From: Peteryoungia ipomoeae
GTDB lineage: Bacteria; Pseudomonadota; Alphaproteobacteria; Rhizobiales; Rhizobiaceae
NCBI RefSeq assembly: GCF_004912165.1
Contig: NZ_STGV01000001.1
Coordinates: forward strand, 1 to 64,000
Direction: 5' to 3'
Length of the DNA: 64,000 bases
The notes below the pieces were generated by a model, which had not been told where the DNA came from, ran no database searches, and saw only the letters and a program-made list of their open reading frames with translations. The position numbers were made by a program, and so were the translations under genes. Of the stretch, positions 16,480 to 25,324 are shown in pieces. The first letter of the stretch is position 1; each line of letters starts with the position of its first letter.

Positions 16480-17384
16480 CCCATCAGCCTTTCGCTGTGG
16501 TCCAGCATCAACGGCTCTTCCTCGCTTTCGATTCTGTAGCGCTGCCAGTCCAGCTGCCAGTTCCCGGCTTCGCCGTCTATCGAAAAGAGGTTGTAGCCTG
16601 CAGCCGGCTTTTTGCCGCCGGGGCCCTGGCTTGCGGAGGCGATGCCGACGACCGGCACCCGTTTTTCACGGTCATTCAACCAGTAGAGCGTGTTGAGATG
16701 CGTGTGGCCGTGCAACACAAGTTCTGCACCGCCGGTGCGGATTGCGGCGGCGAAACGCCGGATGCCCATCATGCGCTTGTGCTGGGGGGCGGCTCCGCGG
16801 ATCGGGGGGTGATGGATCATGATGACGCGGAACAGACCCTCCTCACCGGCGGCGCGCAGCAACTGTGCCGTCTCGCGTGCCTGGCGACCGCTGAAATAGC
16901 CCTGGGCAGAGAAGGGTGGGGTTGCAATCGAGGTGGAGCAGCCGATCAGCGCAACGGGGCCGCGGCGACGGATATAGGGAAAGAGCTTGTGATCGTCTTG
17001 AAAGATCAAGGGGTCATCGTCACCGCGCAGGTAATCATACCAAGATCGGACCACGCGCTCATGGGCGCCCGGCACATAGGCGTCGTGATTGCCGGGCACG
17101 ACAGAGGTATCGAGGGGGGCGCCCGCTTCCTTCAGCCATTCGGCAACGAGTGAAATCTCGATGCGCGAGGCGAGATTGACGAGATCGCCGGTGATGGCGA
17201 GATGGTCAGGCGATTGCGCGCGCAGACTTTCCAGCACCATGTCCAGGGCATGCGGAAAAAGATGCTTGCGACGATTGCGGTGCCAGTTCAGATAGCCGGT
17301 GATCCGTTTCGATGCCAGTTCCCGGATCGTCAGGTTGGGCAGGGGGCCGAGGTGAACATCGGATATATGCGCGAGCTTAAACAT
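16476..17384 (-). CDS. Calcineurin-like metallophosphoesterase
   Basis: A 302-residue phosphoesterase with all metal motifs: HISDVHLG near residues 6-13, LAITGDLVN, VVPGNHDAY, MIHHPPI and VLHGHTHLN. Such enzymes use two metal ions to cleave phosphodiesters or phosphomonoesters, including cyclic nucleotides; the substrate is not evident. No signal peptide is seen, so it should be cytoplasmic. It is convergent with the hydrolase at 15697 and divergent from the NUDIX gene at 17425. Confidence 0.9.
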   Translation of the reverse strand: MFKLAHISDVHLGPLPNLTIRELASKRITGYLNWHRNRRKHLFPHALDMVLESLRAQSPDHLAITGDLVNLASRIEISLVAEWLKEAGAPLDTSVVPGNHDAYVPGAHERVVRSWYDYLRGDDDPLIFQDDHKLFPYIRRRGPVALIGCSTSIATPPFSAQGYFSGRQARETAQLLRAAGEEGLFRVIMIHHPPIRGAAPQHKRMMGIRRFAAAIRTGGAELVLHGHTHLNTLYWLNDREKRVPVVGIASASQGPGGKKPAAGYNLFSIDGEAGNWQLDWQRYRIESEEEPLMLDHSERLMG

Positions 17385-17424
17385 TCGGCTCTCTTAGACC
17401 TGCGGCAATAGAGGGGCAAGTGAT

Positions 17425-17922
17425 ATGAAACCAGACGAGGATGACAAGCGCTTAAGGCTTGGGGTTGCGAAGAAGTTCCTCGTGCGTTTGTTGCATATTT
17501 ACTTCGCCCTCACGCGTGGCATGACGCTCGGCGTGCGTGCCGCCTGCTTTGATGCCGAGGGACGGGTTTTTCTCGTGCGCCACACCTATGTGCCGGGCTG
17601 GCATTTGCCGGGCGGCGGGGTTGAACGTGGCGAAACGACACTCGATTCGTTGGCGAAGGAGTTGCGGGAGGAAGGCAATCTCGCGATGACCTCGGTGCCT
17701 CTTCTCTTCCACGCCTATTTCAACCATCAGATCAGCGGCCGCGACCATGTGCTGCTCTACCGCGTTTCCGTGACGCAGATCGCGCCGCGAATTGCCGATC
17801 GGGAGATTGCGGAGGCGGGCTTCTTCCCGCTCGATGCGCTGCCGGAGGAGACGACGGCAGCGACCCGCGCCCGGCTTGCCGAGATCGCGGGCCTCGCCAC
17901 GCCTTCAGGCTACTGGTCCTGA
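17425..17922 (+). CDS. NUDIX hydrolase
   Basis: A 165-residue pyrophosphohydrolase. The NUDIX box is complete: GGGVERGETTLDSLAKEL directly followed by REEGN. It supplies the Glu residues that bind Mg. An N-terminal segment with HIYFALTRG precedes the core strand GVRAACFDAEGRVFLVRHTY, a layout common in NUDIX enzymes of Rhizobiales with unassigned substrate. GGGGCAAG lies just upstream of the ATG. It ends one base before the convergent hydroquinone reductase gene. Confidence 0.85.
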   Translation: MKPDEDDKRLRLGVAKKFLVRLLHIYFALTRGMTLGVRAACFDAEGRVFLVRHTYVPGWHLPGGGVERGETTLDSLAKELREEGNLAMTSVPLLFHAYFNHQISGRDHVLLYRVSVTQIAPRIADREIAEAGFFPLDALPEETTAATRARLAEIAGLATPSGYWS

Positions 17923-18906
17923 TCAGCCGTTCAGGCTTTCCCGGCCATGCGGTTTCGAGAGGTCGAGCGCCGGGCCGACCGGCACGACGCCTGTCGGGTT
18001 GATGGTCTTGTGGCTGCGATAATAGTGGTGCTTGATGTGGCGCATGTTCACCGTCTCGGCCACGCCTTCCTCCTGGTAGAGATCGCGCAGATAGGCTGAA
18101 AGCGCCGTATAGTCAGCGATTTCGCGGATGTTGCACTTGAAGTGGCCGACATAGACGGGATCGAAGCGGACAAGCGTGGTGAAGAGGCGCCAGTCGGCTT
18201 CGGTCTGGCGGCTGCCGAAGAGGTAGCGCTGTTTTGTCAGGCGATCCTCAAGCCAGTCGAGGGTCTCGAACAGCGGATGAACAGCGCTTTCATAAGCCTC
18301 CTGGGTGGTGGCGAAACCGGCCTTGTAGACGCCATTGTTGACCGTGTCGTAGATGCGCTCGTTGACCGCATCGATCTCGGCGCGCAGATCCTGCGGATAG
18401 AAATCGCGCGTCGAACCGGTCAAGCCATCGAAGGCGGAGTTGAACATGCGGATTATTTCGGCGGATTCGTTCGAGACGATGGTGTTCTCCTGCTTGTCCC
18501 AGAGAACCGGCACGGTCACGCGACCGCTGAACTTCGGGTCTGCCTTGACATAGACCTGCCAGAGATAGTCGGAGCCGAACAGGTGGTCGCCGGTCGCGCC
18601 ATCGCGCTCATGGAATTCCCAGCCGTTTTCCAGCATCAGGGGATCGACGACCGAAACGGTGATCAGGTCTTCCAGCTTCTTCAGCTTGCGAAAGATCAGC
18701 GTGCGATGGGCCCAGGGACAGGCATAGGAGACATAGAGGTGATAGCGGCCGGGCTCCGCCTTGAAGCCGCCTTTTCCGCTCGGCCCGGCCGAACCATCAG
18801 CCGTCAACCAGTTGCGGAAACTGGAATTTGCCCGCTTGAAATGTCCGGCATTGGATTTCGTATCGTACCAGACGTCTTGCCAGACGCCTTCCACCAGCTT
18901 TCCCAT
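17923..18906 (-). CDS. Glutathionyl-hydroquinone reductase (Xi-class glutathione transferase)
   Basis: Reduces glutathionyl-hydroquinones and releases glutathione, a detoxification or recycling role in the cytoplasm. The 327-residue length, the catalytic Cys in SYACPWAHR, the TVPVLWDKQENTIVSNESAEI stretch (glutathione site) and the C-terminal INPTGVVPVGP are typical of the YqjG/Xi class. The usual helical C-terminal domain holds LFGSRQTEADWRLF. The gene ends directly against the NUDIX gene. Confidence 0.9.
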   Translation of the reverse strand: MGKLVEGVWQDVWYDTKSNAGHFKRANSSFRNWLTADGSAGPSGKGGFKAEPGRYHLYVSYACPWAHRTLIFRKLKKLEDLITVSVVDPLMLENGWEFHERDGATGDHLFGSDYLWQVYVKADPKFSGRVTVPVLWDKQENTIVSNESAEIIRMFNSAFDGLTGSTRDFYPQDLRAEIDAVNERIYDTVNNGVYKAGFATTQEAYESAVHPLFETLDWLEDRLTKQRYLFGSRQTEADWRLFTTLVRFDPVYVGHFKCNIREIADYTALSAYLRDLYQEEGVAETVNMRHIKHHYYRSHKTINPTGVVPVGPALDLSKPHGRESLNG

Positions 18907-19043
18907 GGTGTCATCCTTTTCCTGATTGTTTCCTTGGGTGTGAAAATACGGCTGGTCCGGCGGATTGCGAGGGGTGAAGCTATGAACAGTGCGTTTTCCA
19001 TTGGACGGTCGGAAAAAATGCTGCTAACCAAACGCACCCTATT

Positions 19044-19091
19044 ATGAAGAAAGCCCCGATGACCGAGCCACGGACCCTGCGACGACGCTGA
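19044..19091 (+). CDS. Candidate 15-codon Arg-rich upstream ORF
   Basis: ATG 19044 reads MKKAPMTEPRTLRRR and stops. Its last codons are CGA-CGA-CGC-TGA, two of them a rare-looking Arg codon. There is no Shine-Dalgarno, but a TTGGAC (19001) and GCTAAC (19023) promoter-like pair would place the transcript start just before the ATG, consistent with a leaderless message. A GNRA hairpin follows 9 bases past the stop. It could be a leader peptide for the acetyltransferase gene. Confidence 0.3.
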   Translation: MKKAPMTEPRTLRRR

Positions 19092-19120
19092 TGCTCCCGA
19101 ACGCCGAAAGGCGTCAAGCG
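19086..19120 (+). promoter_or_regulatory. Leader hairpin before the GNAT gene
   Basis: ACGCC and GGCGT (19101-19105 and 19110-19114) close a GAAA tetraloop. Outer CGCT and AGCG (19086-19089 and 19117-19120) can extend it across an internal loop. The 11-base direct repeat CGCACCCTATT occurs on both sides, at 19033-19043 and 19119-19129. No known riboswitch was recognised. Confidence 0.35.
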
Positions 19121-19157
19121 CACCCTATTGCTGTCTGTCTGCTGGTTTTGGTTATCC

Positions 19158-19712
19158 ATGTTTCACTCCGGGCTTGTCTACCTCACTGAGGATGCGTCGC
19201 ACGACGCGGTTATCGAACTCATCAACGAAGAAGCGTTTGGCCCGGGTCGGCATACCCGTGCGGCGGCGCGTATTCGCGAGCAGGGGCCGCATGACCGCTC
19301 GCTGTCTTTCATCGCCGCCGACAATGGCGAGACGATTGCCTCCGTGCGCATGACGCCGGTTCTGGCAGGCGATGTCAGGGGCCATCTGCTCGGCCCTCTG
19401 GCCGTCCGGCCCAGTCACAAGAACCGGGGTATCGGGCGTGAACTTGTGCGCATCGCGATCGAGGCTGCGCGGCGCCAGGGCTCGGAAGGTGTCATCCTGA
19501 TCGGAGATCCGCCTTACTACATGCCGCTCGGCTTCGAGAAGGTGGCTTGGAAGGCGCTGGAGTTTCCAGGTCCTGTCGATCCCGGCCGGGTGCTTGTGGT
19601 GCCGCTTGGTGCGGATGTTCATGACAGGCTGAAGGGCGTGATTGCATGGCGGGATTGTCGGGCTGCGGATGTCGAGACCGCAGTGCCAGCAAAGGCCTAT
19701 GCCACCGCGTGA
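19158..19712 (+). CDS. GNAT-family N-acetyltransferase
   Basis: A 184-residue acetyltransferase that uses acetyl-CoA. The CoA-binding motif is LGPLAVRPSHKNRGIGREL (Q/R-x-x-G-x-G/A form), followed by AARRQGSEGVILIGDPPYY and MPLGFEKV, as in the YhbS group. The acceptor is unknown. ATG 19158 is used because the extra residues upstream (MLSVCWFWLS) do not belong to the fold. It lies behind an unusual leader with a short Arg-rich ORF. Confidence 0.8.
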   Translation: MFHSGLVYLTEDASHDAVIELINEEAFGPGRHTRAAARIREQGPHDRSLSFIAADNGETIASVRMTPVLAGDVRGHLLGPLAVRPSHKNRGIGRELVRIAIEAARRQGSEGVILIGDPPYYMPLGFEKVAWKALEFPGPVDPGRVLVVPLGADVHDRLKGVIAWRDCRAADVETAVPAKAYATA

Positions 19713-19781
19713 GATCGCGGTTCGGAACCAATTTGGTTCCGGATTGTTTCCTGTCCTGCATAGCAATGACAGGAGACAGAC

Positions 19782-19868
19782 ATGCTGAAATTCATCGGCG
19801 GCACGATTGGAGCCATTTTTCTAATCGGATTGATCGTTGTGGTCCTGCTTTTCAAGCTGATCTTCTGA
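19782..19868 (+). CDS. 28-residue single-helix membrane protein
   Basis: A short ORF preceded by a strong AGGAG (19771-19775) 6 bases from ATG 19782. The peptide begins MLKFIGGTIGAIF and continues with LIGLIVVVLLFKLIF, almost wholly hydrophobic with Lys near both ends, as in a bacterial small transmembrane protein. Good spacing and the clean hydrophobic helix support it as real despite its size. Function unknown; it is 69 bases after the acetyltransferase. Confidence 0.65.
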   Translation: MLKFIGGTIGAIFLIGLIVVVLLFKLIF

Positions 19869-19923
19869 TCGGACAAACCGGCGGTCACTATAAGGCTGAT
19901 GTTGCAGCCGAGGCGACTGTCAT

Positions 19924-20355
19924 TCAGATCTTGATACCCGGCAACTCGCCCGCCTGCCTGATCCAGTCGGCGAACTGCTCCTCATCGAAGGCACCCGGTT
20001 CCGGTATGTGGAAATAGCGGATCCCGGCGCTCTTCGAGGTTTCCTTCGGCATCGGCATCAGGTCGGTTCCATTGAAGAACGTCACCTTTATATACCGTGT
20101 CATGCAATGGAAGGAGACGAAGAAGGTATCGTTGCCTGCGCCGTAAAACGGCGAATTCCAACGGACCTTCTTTGTCACGCCCGGCACCTCGCGCTCTATG
20201 ATGGTGTCGAGCTTGCGACCGACGGCCTGCTTCCAGTCAGGCATGGCCGCGATATAGGCCTGGACAGGCTGGTCGCCATCCGCCTTTGCGATCTGCGGGT
20301 TCCCTCCCGACAAGAGGACAGAGGTCGCGGACGTCTTGGAACCACTCATTGACAT
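19924..20355 (-). CDS. DUF1801 domain protein
   Basis: A 143-residue cytoplasmic protein with the DUF1801 (YdhG-like) fold: VQAYIAAMPDWKQAVGRKL, KKVRWNSPFYGAGNDTFFVSF and KVTFFNGTDLMPMPKE. The biochemical function of this family is unknown; members are often linked to stress conditions. It stands alone, convergent with the small membrane protein gene. The first residues (MSMSGSKTSATS) look disordered, and a second Met at position 3 is an equal start choice. Confidence 0.8.
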   Translation of the reverse strand: MSMSGSKTSATSVLLSGGNPQIAKADGDQPVQAYIAAMPDWKQAVGRKLDTIIEREVPGVTKKVRWNSPFYGAGNDTFFVSFHCMTRYIKVTFFNGTDLMPMPKETSKSAGIRYFHIPEPGAFDEEQFADWIRQAGELPGIKI

Positions 20356-20445
20356 GCCCCCATGGCGCGTGACCCTCTTGAGAGCCAGTTCATCATCATA
20401 GTCAGGCCGACCTGCCGGCGCAACCGGCAGGTCGGTTTCGGGTGT

Positions 20446-22515
20446 TTACCGTCCTTCGCGCCACCACATGGCGGAGACGGCGAGCAGGAGGATGCCGAGG
20501 CCAGCAAAGCCTGCAAACAGCGGCAGTGTGTTGACGCCCTTCAGCACCGTTTCGTCCGTCAGCCTGATCAGCATGCGCCGGTCGTCGGCGACGCGGACTT
20601 CGCCGCGAACTGGCAGGATGTCGGGAATGCGAATGGTCTCGTCGCCATCGTCAAGCCGGGCGGTCAGCCCTCTGGAGGTTTCGGAGACTGGCGTCAGGCT
20701 GTCCGTTGTCGAGACCATGGCACGGAATTCCGGCGCATCGACGGCGCCGACATGCACCAGGGTTGAGAAGTCGCCATTGGTGACCGTGAAGAGACCGGTT
20801 TCCGTCATGCGGCGTTCGCCACGATAGAGGCCGGGCTGGATCTCGGTGAGAGGCAAGGTCTGGGTTTCGCCCGACGGCGTGGTGATGGTTGCCTCGCCGG
20901 GGGCGTCCCCGACCGTCTGGCGGGTGACTTCAAGTGCGCGGCCAACGGCGCGGGCCTTGAGCGCCTCTTCCTCGAGCTCCGGCTCCTTCATCAACCAATG
21001 GGCAATGCGCCGGTAAAGCGAGACATGCGGTCCGCCGCCTTCAAAACCGCGGGCCCAGAGCCAGCCCTGATCGGAGAGCAGCATGGCCACACGGCCTTCC
21101 TCGGCACGGTTGAGCACCAAAAGCGGACGGTCGCCATCGGCGGTCATCACTGTGTCACCGGCCTCGCCTGTGACCTCGATGCTGCGGAACCAGCGGCCCC
21201 ATTGCGGCGGTTCGGCAGCGGAACCATCAAGGCCTCGGGTGACCGGATGGCGCTTGCCCTGATCGGAGAGGCGCGGGAAGAAGCCTGCCTGATGCACGTC
21301 TCCTGTCGGCGTGGCCGGCAATACGGAGGCAAGCGGCGTAAGCGCAATCGAATCCTCGCTTGCATGTTCGGGGCCAGCTGCGATCAGAAGCGCGCCGCCA
21401 TTCTTCACATATTCGGCGATGTAGTCGTAATAGAGGATCGGCAGCACGCCGCGATGCTGGTAGCGGTCGAAGATGATCAGGTCGAAATCATTGATCTTTT
21501 CGACGAAGAGTTCGCGCGTCGGGAAGGCGATGAGCGACAACTCGTTGATTGGCGTGCCGTCCTGCTTTTCCGGTGGGCGCAGGATGGTGAAGTGTACGAG
21601 ATCGACCGAGGCGTCTGATTTCAACAGGTTGCGCCAGGCGCGTTCACCGGCATGCGGTTCGCCCGATACGAGCAGCACGCGCAGGTTCTGGCGGATGCCC
21701 TCGATCAGGTGAATGGCACGATTGTTGACGTCGGTCACTTCGCCCGGCGTGCCGGCAACCGAAAATTCAAGCACATTGTTGCCGCCGCGCGGGACGCGGA
21801 AGGCAAAGGCGGTTTCAGCGCCCGGGGTCGCGGGCACGCTGCCGAGATCTTCGCCGTTCATCTTTACCGAGACATCGGCAGGCTGATTTGACGCTGAGCC
21901 GTCATCGAAGACGCGGAAGGTCAGTTCCTGCTCTTCGTCGACAATGCCGAAACGCGGGGCGCGGATGATCTCGATGCGACGGTCGAACTCGCCTTCCTTG
22001 CCGGTCACGAGCGCATGGAGCGGGGCTTCAAAGCCAAGCTTCTGACCGGCTCCCGGCACGTCGTGCACCTGGCCATCGGTGATGAAAATTGCGCCGCCGA
22101 TGCGGGTCGGTGGAACGTCGGTGGTGGCTGCCGTCAGTGCTTCGAACAGTTTCGTGGACGGCGTGTCGGTATCGCCGGGATCGGTGACCTCGACGATGCG
22201 CGGTTCGAGGTTGGGGAAACGGGCGAGGCGCTCGCGCAAGCCTTCGAGCGCGGCATCCGTCTGCTCGGCACGACCGGCAATTTCCTGGCTCTGGCTGCGG
22301 TCGACGATGACAGGCACGACCGTTGTCAACGGATCGCGTTCTTCCTGTAAAAACAGAGGATTGGCGAGTGCTGCCAAGACGGCGAACGAAGCGGCAAGGC
22401 GGATGGCTGTGCCTCGCATCCCGCGCAAGAAGCCGAGGGTCGCAATCGCAAGGGCGATCACGGCCAGCAAGGCGATGATGGCCCAAGGAATGAAGGGAGA
22501 GAATTCAATCGTCAT
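20446..22515 (-). CDS. Membrane protein of the MoxR cluster (glutamine amidotransferase-like fold)
   Basis: A 689-residue protein, last gene of the moxR operon. It has two N-terminal helices (about 8-50), a long periplasmic part, and a C-terminal helix (LPLFAGFAGLGILLLAVSAM) before the end. The segment with VVPVIVDRSQSQEIA looks like a degenerate von Willebrand factor A start, and the LLIAAGPEHASED region resembles class I glutamine amidotransferase-like folds without the catalytic triad. It starts 1 base after the DUF4159 gene stop. It probably forms a membrane complex with the neighbouring products; function unknown. Confidence 0.75.
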   Translation of the reverse strand: MTIEFSPFIPWAIIALLAVIALAIATLGFLRGMRGTAIRLAASFAVLAALANPLFLQEERDPLTTVVPVIVDRSQSQEIAGRAEQTDAALEGLRERLARFPNLEPRIVEVTDPGDTDTPSTKLFEALTAATTDVPPTRIGGAIFITDGQVHDVPGAGQKLGFEAPLHALVTGKEGEFDRRIEIIRAPRFGIVDEEQELTFRVFDDGSASNQPADVSVKMNGEDLGSVPATPGAETAFAFRVPRGGNNVLEFSVAGTPGEVTDVNNRAIHLIEGIRQNLRVLLVSGEPHAGERAWRNLLKSDASVDLVHFTILRPPEKQDGTPINELSLIAFPTRELFVEKINDFDLIIFDRYQHRGVLPILYYDYIAEYVKNGGALLIAAGPEHASEDSIALTPLASVLPATPTGDVHQAGFFPRLSDQGKRHPVTRGLDGSAAEPPQWGRWFRSIEVTGEAGDTVMTADGDRPLLVLNRAEEGRVAMLLSDQGWLWARGFEGGGPHVSLYRRIAHWLMKEPELEEEALKARAVGRALEVTRQTVGDAPGEATITTPSGETQTLPLTEIQPGLYRGERRMTETGLFTVTNGDFSTLVHVGAVDAPEFRAMVSTTDSLTPVSETSRGLTARLDDGDETIRIPDILPVRGEVRVADDRRMLIRLTDETVLKGVNTLPLFAGFAGLGILLLAVSAMWWREGR

Positions 22516-22516
22516 G

Positions 22517-25324
22517 TCACTGCCCCAGCCGTTCGAGGAGGGCGGGAACATGGACCTGATCCGCCTTGTAGTTGCCGGTGAGCATATACATCATGATGTT
22601 GACGCCGGAGCGGAAGGACATTTCCCGCTGCATTTCGTCTGCCGGCACGACGGGCATGACGCTGCGGCCTGTCTCGTCGATGGCCCAGGCGCCGAGCAGA
22701 TCGTTGCCGGTGATCATGATCGGCGTCACGCCATCGCCGGAAGAGGCGACGCCGCTGTTGCTGGCCTGAGCTTCCTGGCGGGCCTCGACCCAAAGCGGAC
22801 TTCCCTCGTAGCGGCCGGGAAAGCCCTGGAGAAGATAGAAGGCCCGTGTCAGCACGTGGTCCGAGGGCACGGGTTCCAGCGGGGGGATATCGATATTGGC
22901 CAGGATCGCCTGGAGGCGCTCGCTGTTCGGCGATGGAGCGCCATCATTGCCAAGGTTGGAAAACTGGTCGCGGGTGTCAAAGAGCACGGTGCCGCCGGCG
23001 CGCATATAGGCGTCGATCCGGCTGATGGCCGCCTGCGTCGGCATGGGGGCAGAGGCGGAGATCGGCCAGAAGATGATCGGATAGAAGGAGAGCTCGTCCT
23101 TGGCGATGTCGACACCGACGGGCGGAGAGGGTTCCAGCGTAGTGCGATAGGTGAGGAATTCAGTAAGGCCGGTCAGGCCTTGTTCGGAAAGCCGGTCGAC
23201 CTCCGGCTCACCCGTGACAACATAGGCAAGGTGGGTGTTTTCCAGACGCTCCAGGATCACCTCGTCGCCGGGTTTGTCATCGGCTGCAAGGGTCCGGTCG
23301 ACGGGAAGGGCGGAGAACGCCATTGCCAGCGCCAGAACGCCGGCGGTCGCGGCGCGTTTCGGCAGGCGGGCGAAAGCGCCACCAATGAAGAGAACGATGA
23401 GGCTATCCAAGAGGAGCAGCAGGAAAGCGAGGCTGAGAAGGCCGGGTTTGAGCGGCGTTGCGGCTGTTCCGGCCATGGGCTCTCTGGTCAAGGTCAGTCC
23501 ATTCGCGGAGGGCAGGGGGCGCAGTTGCGTTTCCGGCGGCAGGAGGTTGAGGGCGGTAAAGCCATCCTCTGTGCCATAAAGACCGGGCGGATTGTCGAAG
23601 GTTGCGGATTGCGGCTGATCGGGACCGATCGGAAGCGGTTTTGCTGCACCAGCTTCCGTGGTCAAGGCGCCGCGTTCGGTCAAGAGACGGAAAGGCGGCA
23701 GTGAAGGGGCGGTCGCCTGACCATTCTGCGCATCGGCAGCACCCACGCGGGTCAGTTGCACGATCCGACGGAGCATCTCGACGAAGGTTCCGGAAATCGG
23801 CAGATCCGACCAGGTGGCCTCGGCGCTGACATGGAAGAGCACCACGCGGCCGGCGGCATTTTCTTCAACGGTGACAAGCGGGGTGCCGTCCGCAAGGCTT
23901 GCCCAGGTGCGCTGTGCCAGATCCGGTGTCGGCTCTGCCAGGACCTGGCGCTTGACGAGAATGCCGTCCGGGCGTGCCATGCCGGCAAAGGGACCGAATG
24001 ACGGGAAGTCCGCCAGCGGCTGTGGCTCCGCCCAGGAGAGAGCGCCGCCGAGCGAGCGTTCGCCCTGGCGCAGGATCACCGGAACCAGTGGATCGTCGGA
24101 GGGGGCGGCGGCGAGACGCGGACCGGCAAAGCGGATCAGCGTGCCGCCGCGAGCGATCCACGCCTGAAGCGGCTCATAGACATCGGCGGGCAGGCGTCCG
24201 ACGTCGGCAAGTACAAGGGCCGACGGATTCTGACGGAGAATTTCAGGAATTGCGACGGCAAGATCGCTCTGGCCCGGCTTCACGACGTCGGCATAGGGGC
24301 CAAGCGCCCGCTCGATGTAATAGAGCGGGGACAAGAGCGGCTGGAAACCATCGCCGCTATCGCCTGAAACGAGCGCCACCTTGCGGCGACGGAAACCGTC
24401 GTCGAGCAGATGGGTGGCGCCGGCAGAGCCGATGCCGGAAATGGAGAGGCGGGCAAAATCATTGCGCAGCTCGAAGGGAGCTGCGATCTCGCCGCTTGCT
24501 TCATGCGTGCCCGCTTCGAAATCGACCTGACCAGAGGCAATGACGCGGCCCTGGCGATCCCGGGCATCAATGACAACGGACTGCGCTTCGCCCGCATCCA
24601 GACGCGACAGCGTGACGGTCAACGCATCGGCGCCATTGGAGGCGCCGGCAATGGCGATGCTCGCGGCGCCGCTGCCTTCGATCAGCCTAAGTTCCGCCGG
24701 CGACAGGGAAGCAAGGTCGGTGAGGAAGGTATCGTCCGCCTCCGCCGCAATGCCGTCGGCTATGTAGACGAGCGTGCCCGGTGTTTCACCCGAGAGTGCC
24801 GTGCGCAGCGCTTCCAGCGTGCGGGGCCGATCGGGGCGCAAGGGGTGGGGCGAGGCAGCGCCGAGCTTGTCGAGTGCCGCTGCCGTCGTTCCGGGTGTTG
24901 CGTCATGGGTCTGGTCGGCGGTGAAGGCGATGGAGACAGGGATATCGCGCGCCTCGGCGTCACCGATGAGGGCGGTGGCCGTTTCGACGCGGCGGTCCCA
25001 ATCGGCAACCGTCGCCCAGCTGTTGTCCATCACGAGCACCAGAGGTCCATTGGCCGACAGGGTCGCGGTACGCGGATTGAGCACGGGATCGGCCAGCGCA
25101 AAGATCACCAGCGCTGCCATCATCATACGCAGAAGCGTCAACCACCACGGGCTTTTTGCCGGTGTTTCCTCGCGCTTCAACACGGATGCGAGAATGCGAA
25201 GCGGCGGAAAGACCTCATATTTCGGGCGGGGTGGCGTGAGCTTCAGCAGCCACCAGATGAGAGGCAGGACGGCAAGAGCCGCGAGCACCAGGGGAGCGCC
25301 GAATGCCAAGGGAAGGCCGCTCAT
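22517..25324 (-). CDS. BatA/DUF4159 membrane protein
   Basis: A 935-residue membrane protein. The N-terminus has the BatA-like start (LAALAVLPLIWWLLKLTPPRPKYEVFPPL split over two helices, about 10-80). The middle contains a von Willebrand-like stretch (LVLVMDNSWATVADWDRR) with an incomplete metal site. Another helix pair lies near 630-690, and the C-terminal part is DUF4159 (RIDAYMRAGGTVLFDTRDQF, and SGVNIMMYMLTGNYKADQ near the end). It overlaps the DUF58 gene by 4 bases. In this conserved cluster it is thought to assemble with a MoxR chaperone; the target is unknown. Confidence 0.85.
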   Translation of the reverse strand: MSGLPLAFGAPLVLAALAVLPLIWWLLKLTPPRPKYEVFPPLRILASVLKREETPAKSPWWLTLLRMMMAALVIFALADPVLNPRTATLSANGPLVLVMDNSWATVADWDRRVETATALIGDAEARDIPVSIAFTADQTHDATPGTTAAALDKLGAASPHPLRPDRPRTLEALRTALSGETPGTLVYIADGIAAEADDTFLTDLASLSPAELRLIEGSGAASIAIAGASNGADALTVTLSRLDAGEAQSVVIDARDRQGRVIASGQVDFEAGTHEASGEIAAPFELRNDFARLSISGIGSAGATHLLDDGFRRRKVALVSGDSGDGFQPLLSPLYYIERALGPYADVVKPGQSDLAVAIPEILRQNPSALVLADVGRLPADVYEPLQAWIARGGTLIRFAGPRLAAAPSDDPLVPVILRQGERSLGGALSWAEPQPLADFPSFGPFAGMARPDGILVKRQVLAEPTPDLAQRTWASLADGTPLVTVEENAAGRVVLFHVSAEATWSDLPISGTFVEMLRRIVQLTRVGAADAQNGQATAPSLPPFRLLTERGALTTEAGAAKPLPIGPDQPQSATFDNPPGLYGTEDGFTALNLLPPETQLRPLPSANGLTLTREPMAGTAATPLKPGLLSLAFLLLLLDSLIVLFIGGAFARLPKRAATAGVLALAMAFSALPVDRTLAADDKPGDEVILERLENTHLAYVVTGEPEVDRLSEQGLTGLTEFLTYRTTLEPSPPVGVDIAKDELSFYPIIFWPISASAPMPTQAAISRIDAYMRAGGTVLFDTRDQFSNLGNDGAPSPNSERLQAILANIDIPPLEPVPSDHVLTRAFYLLQGFPGRYEGSPLWVEARQEAQASNSGVASSGDGVTPIMITGNDLLGAWAIDETGRSVMPVVPADEMQREMSFRSGVNIMMYMLTGNYKADQVHVPALLERLGQ

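Noticed and set aside
22079-23704. 541-codon plus-strand frame opposite the MoxR-cluster membrane genes
   Set aside because: It spans two minus-strand genes that overlap tightly and have clear family matches; the composition is Arg/Gly-rich as for a shadow.
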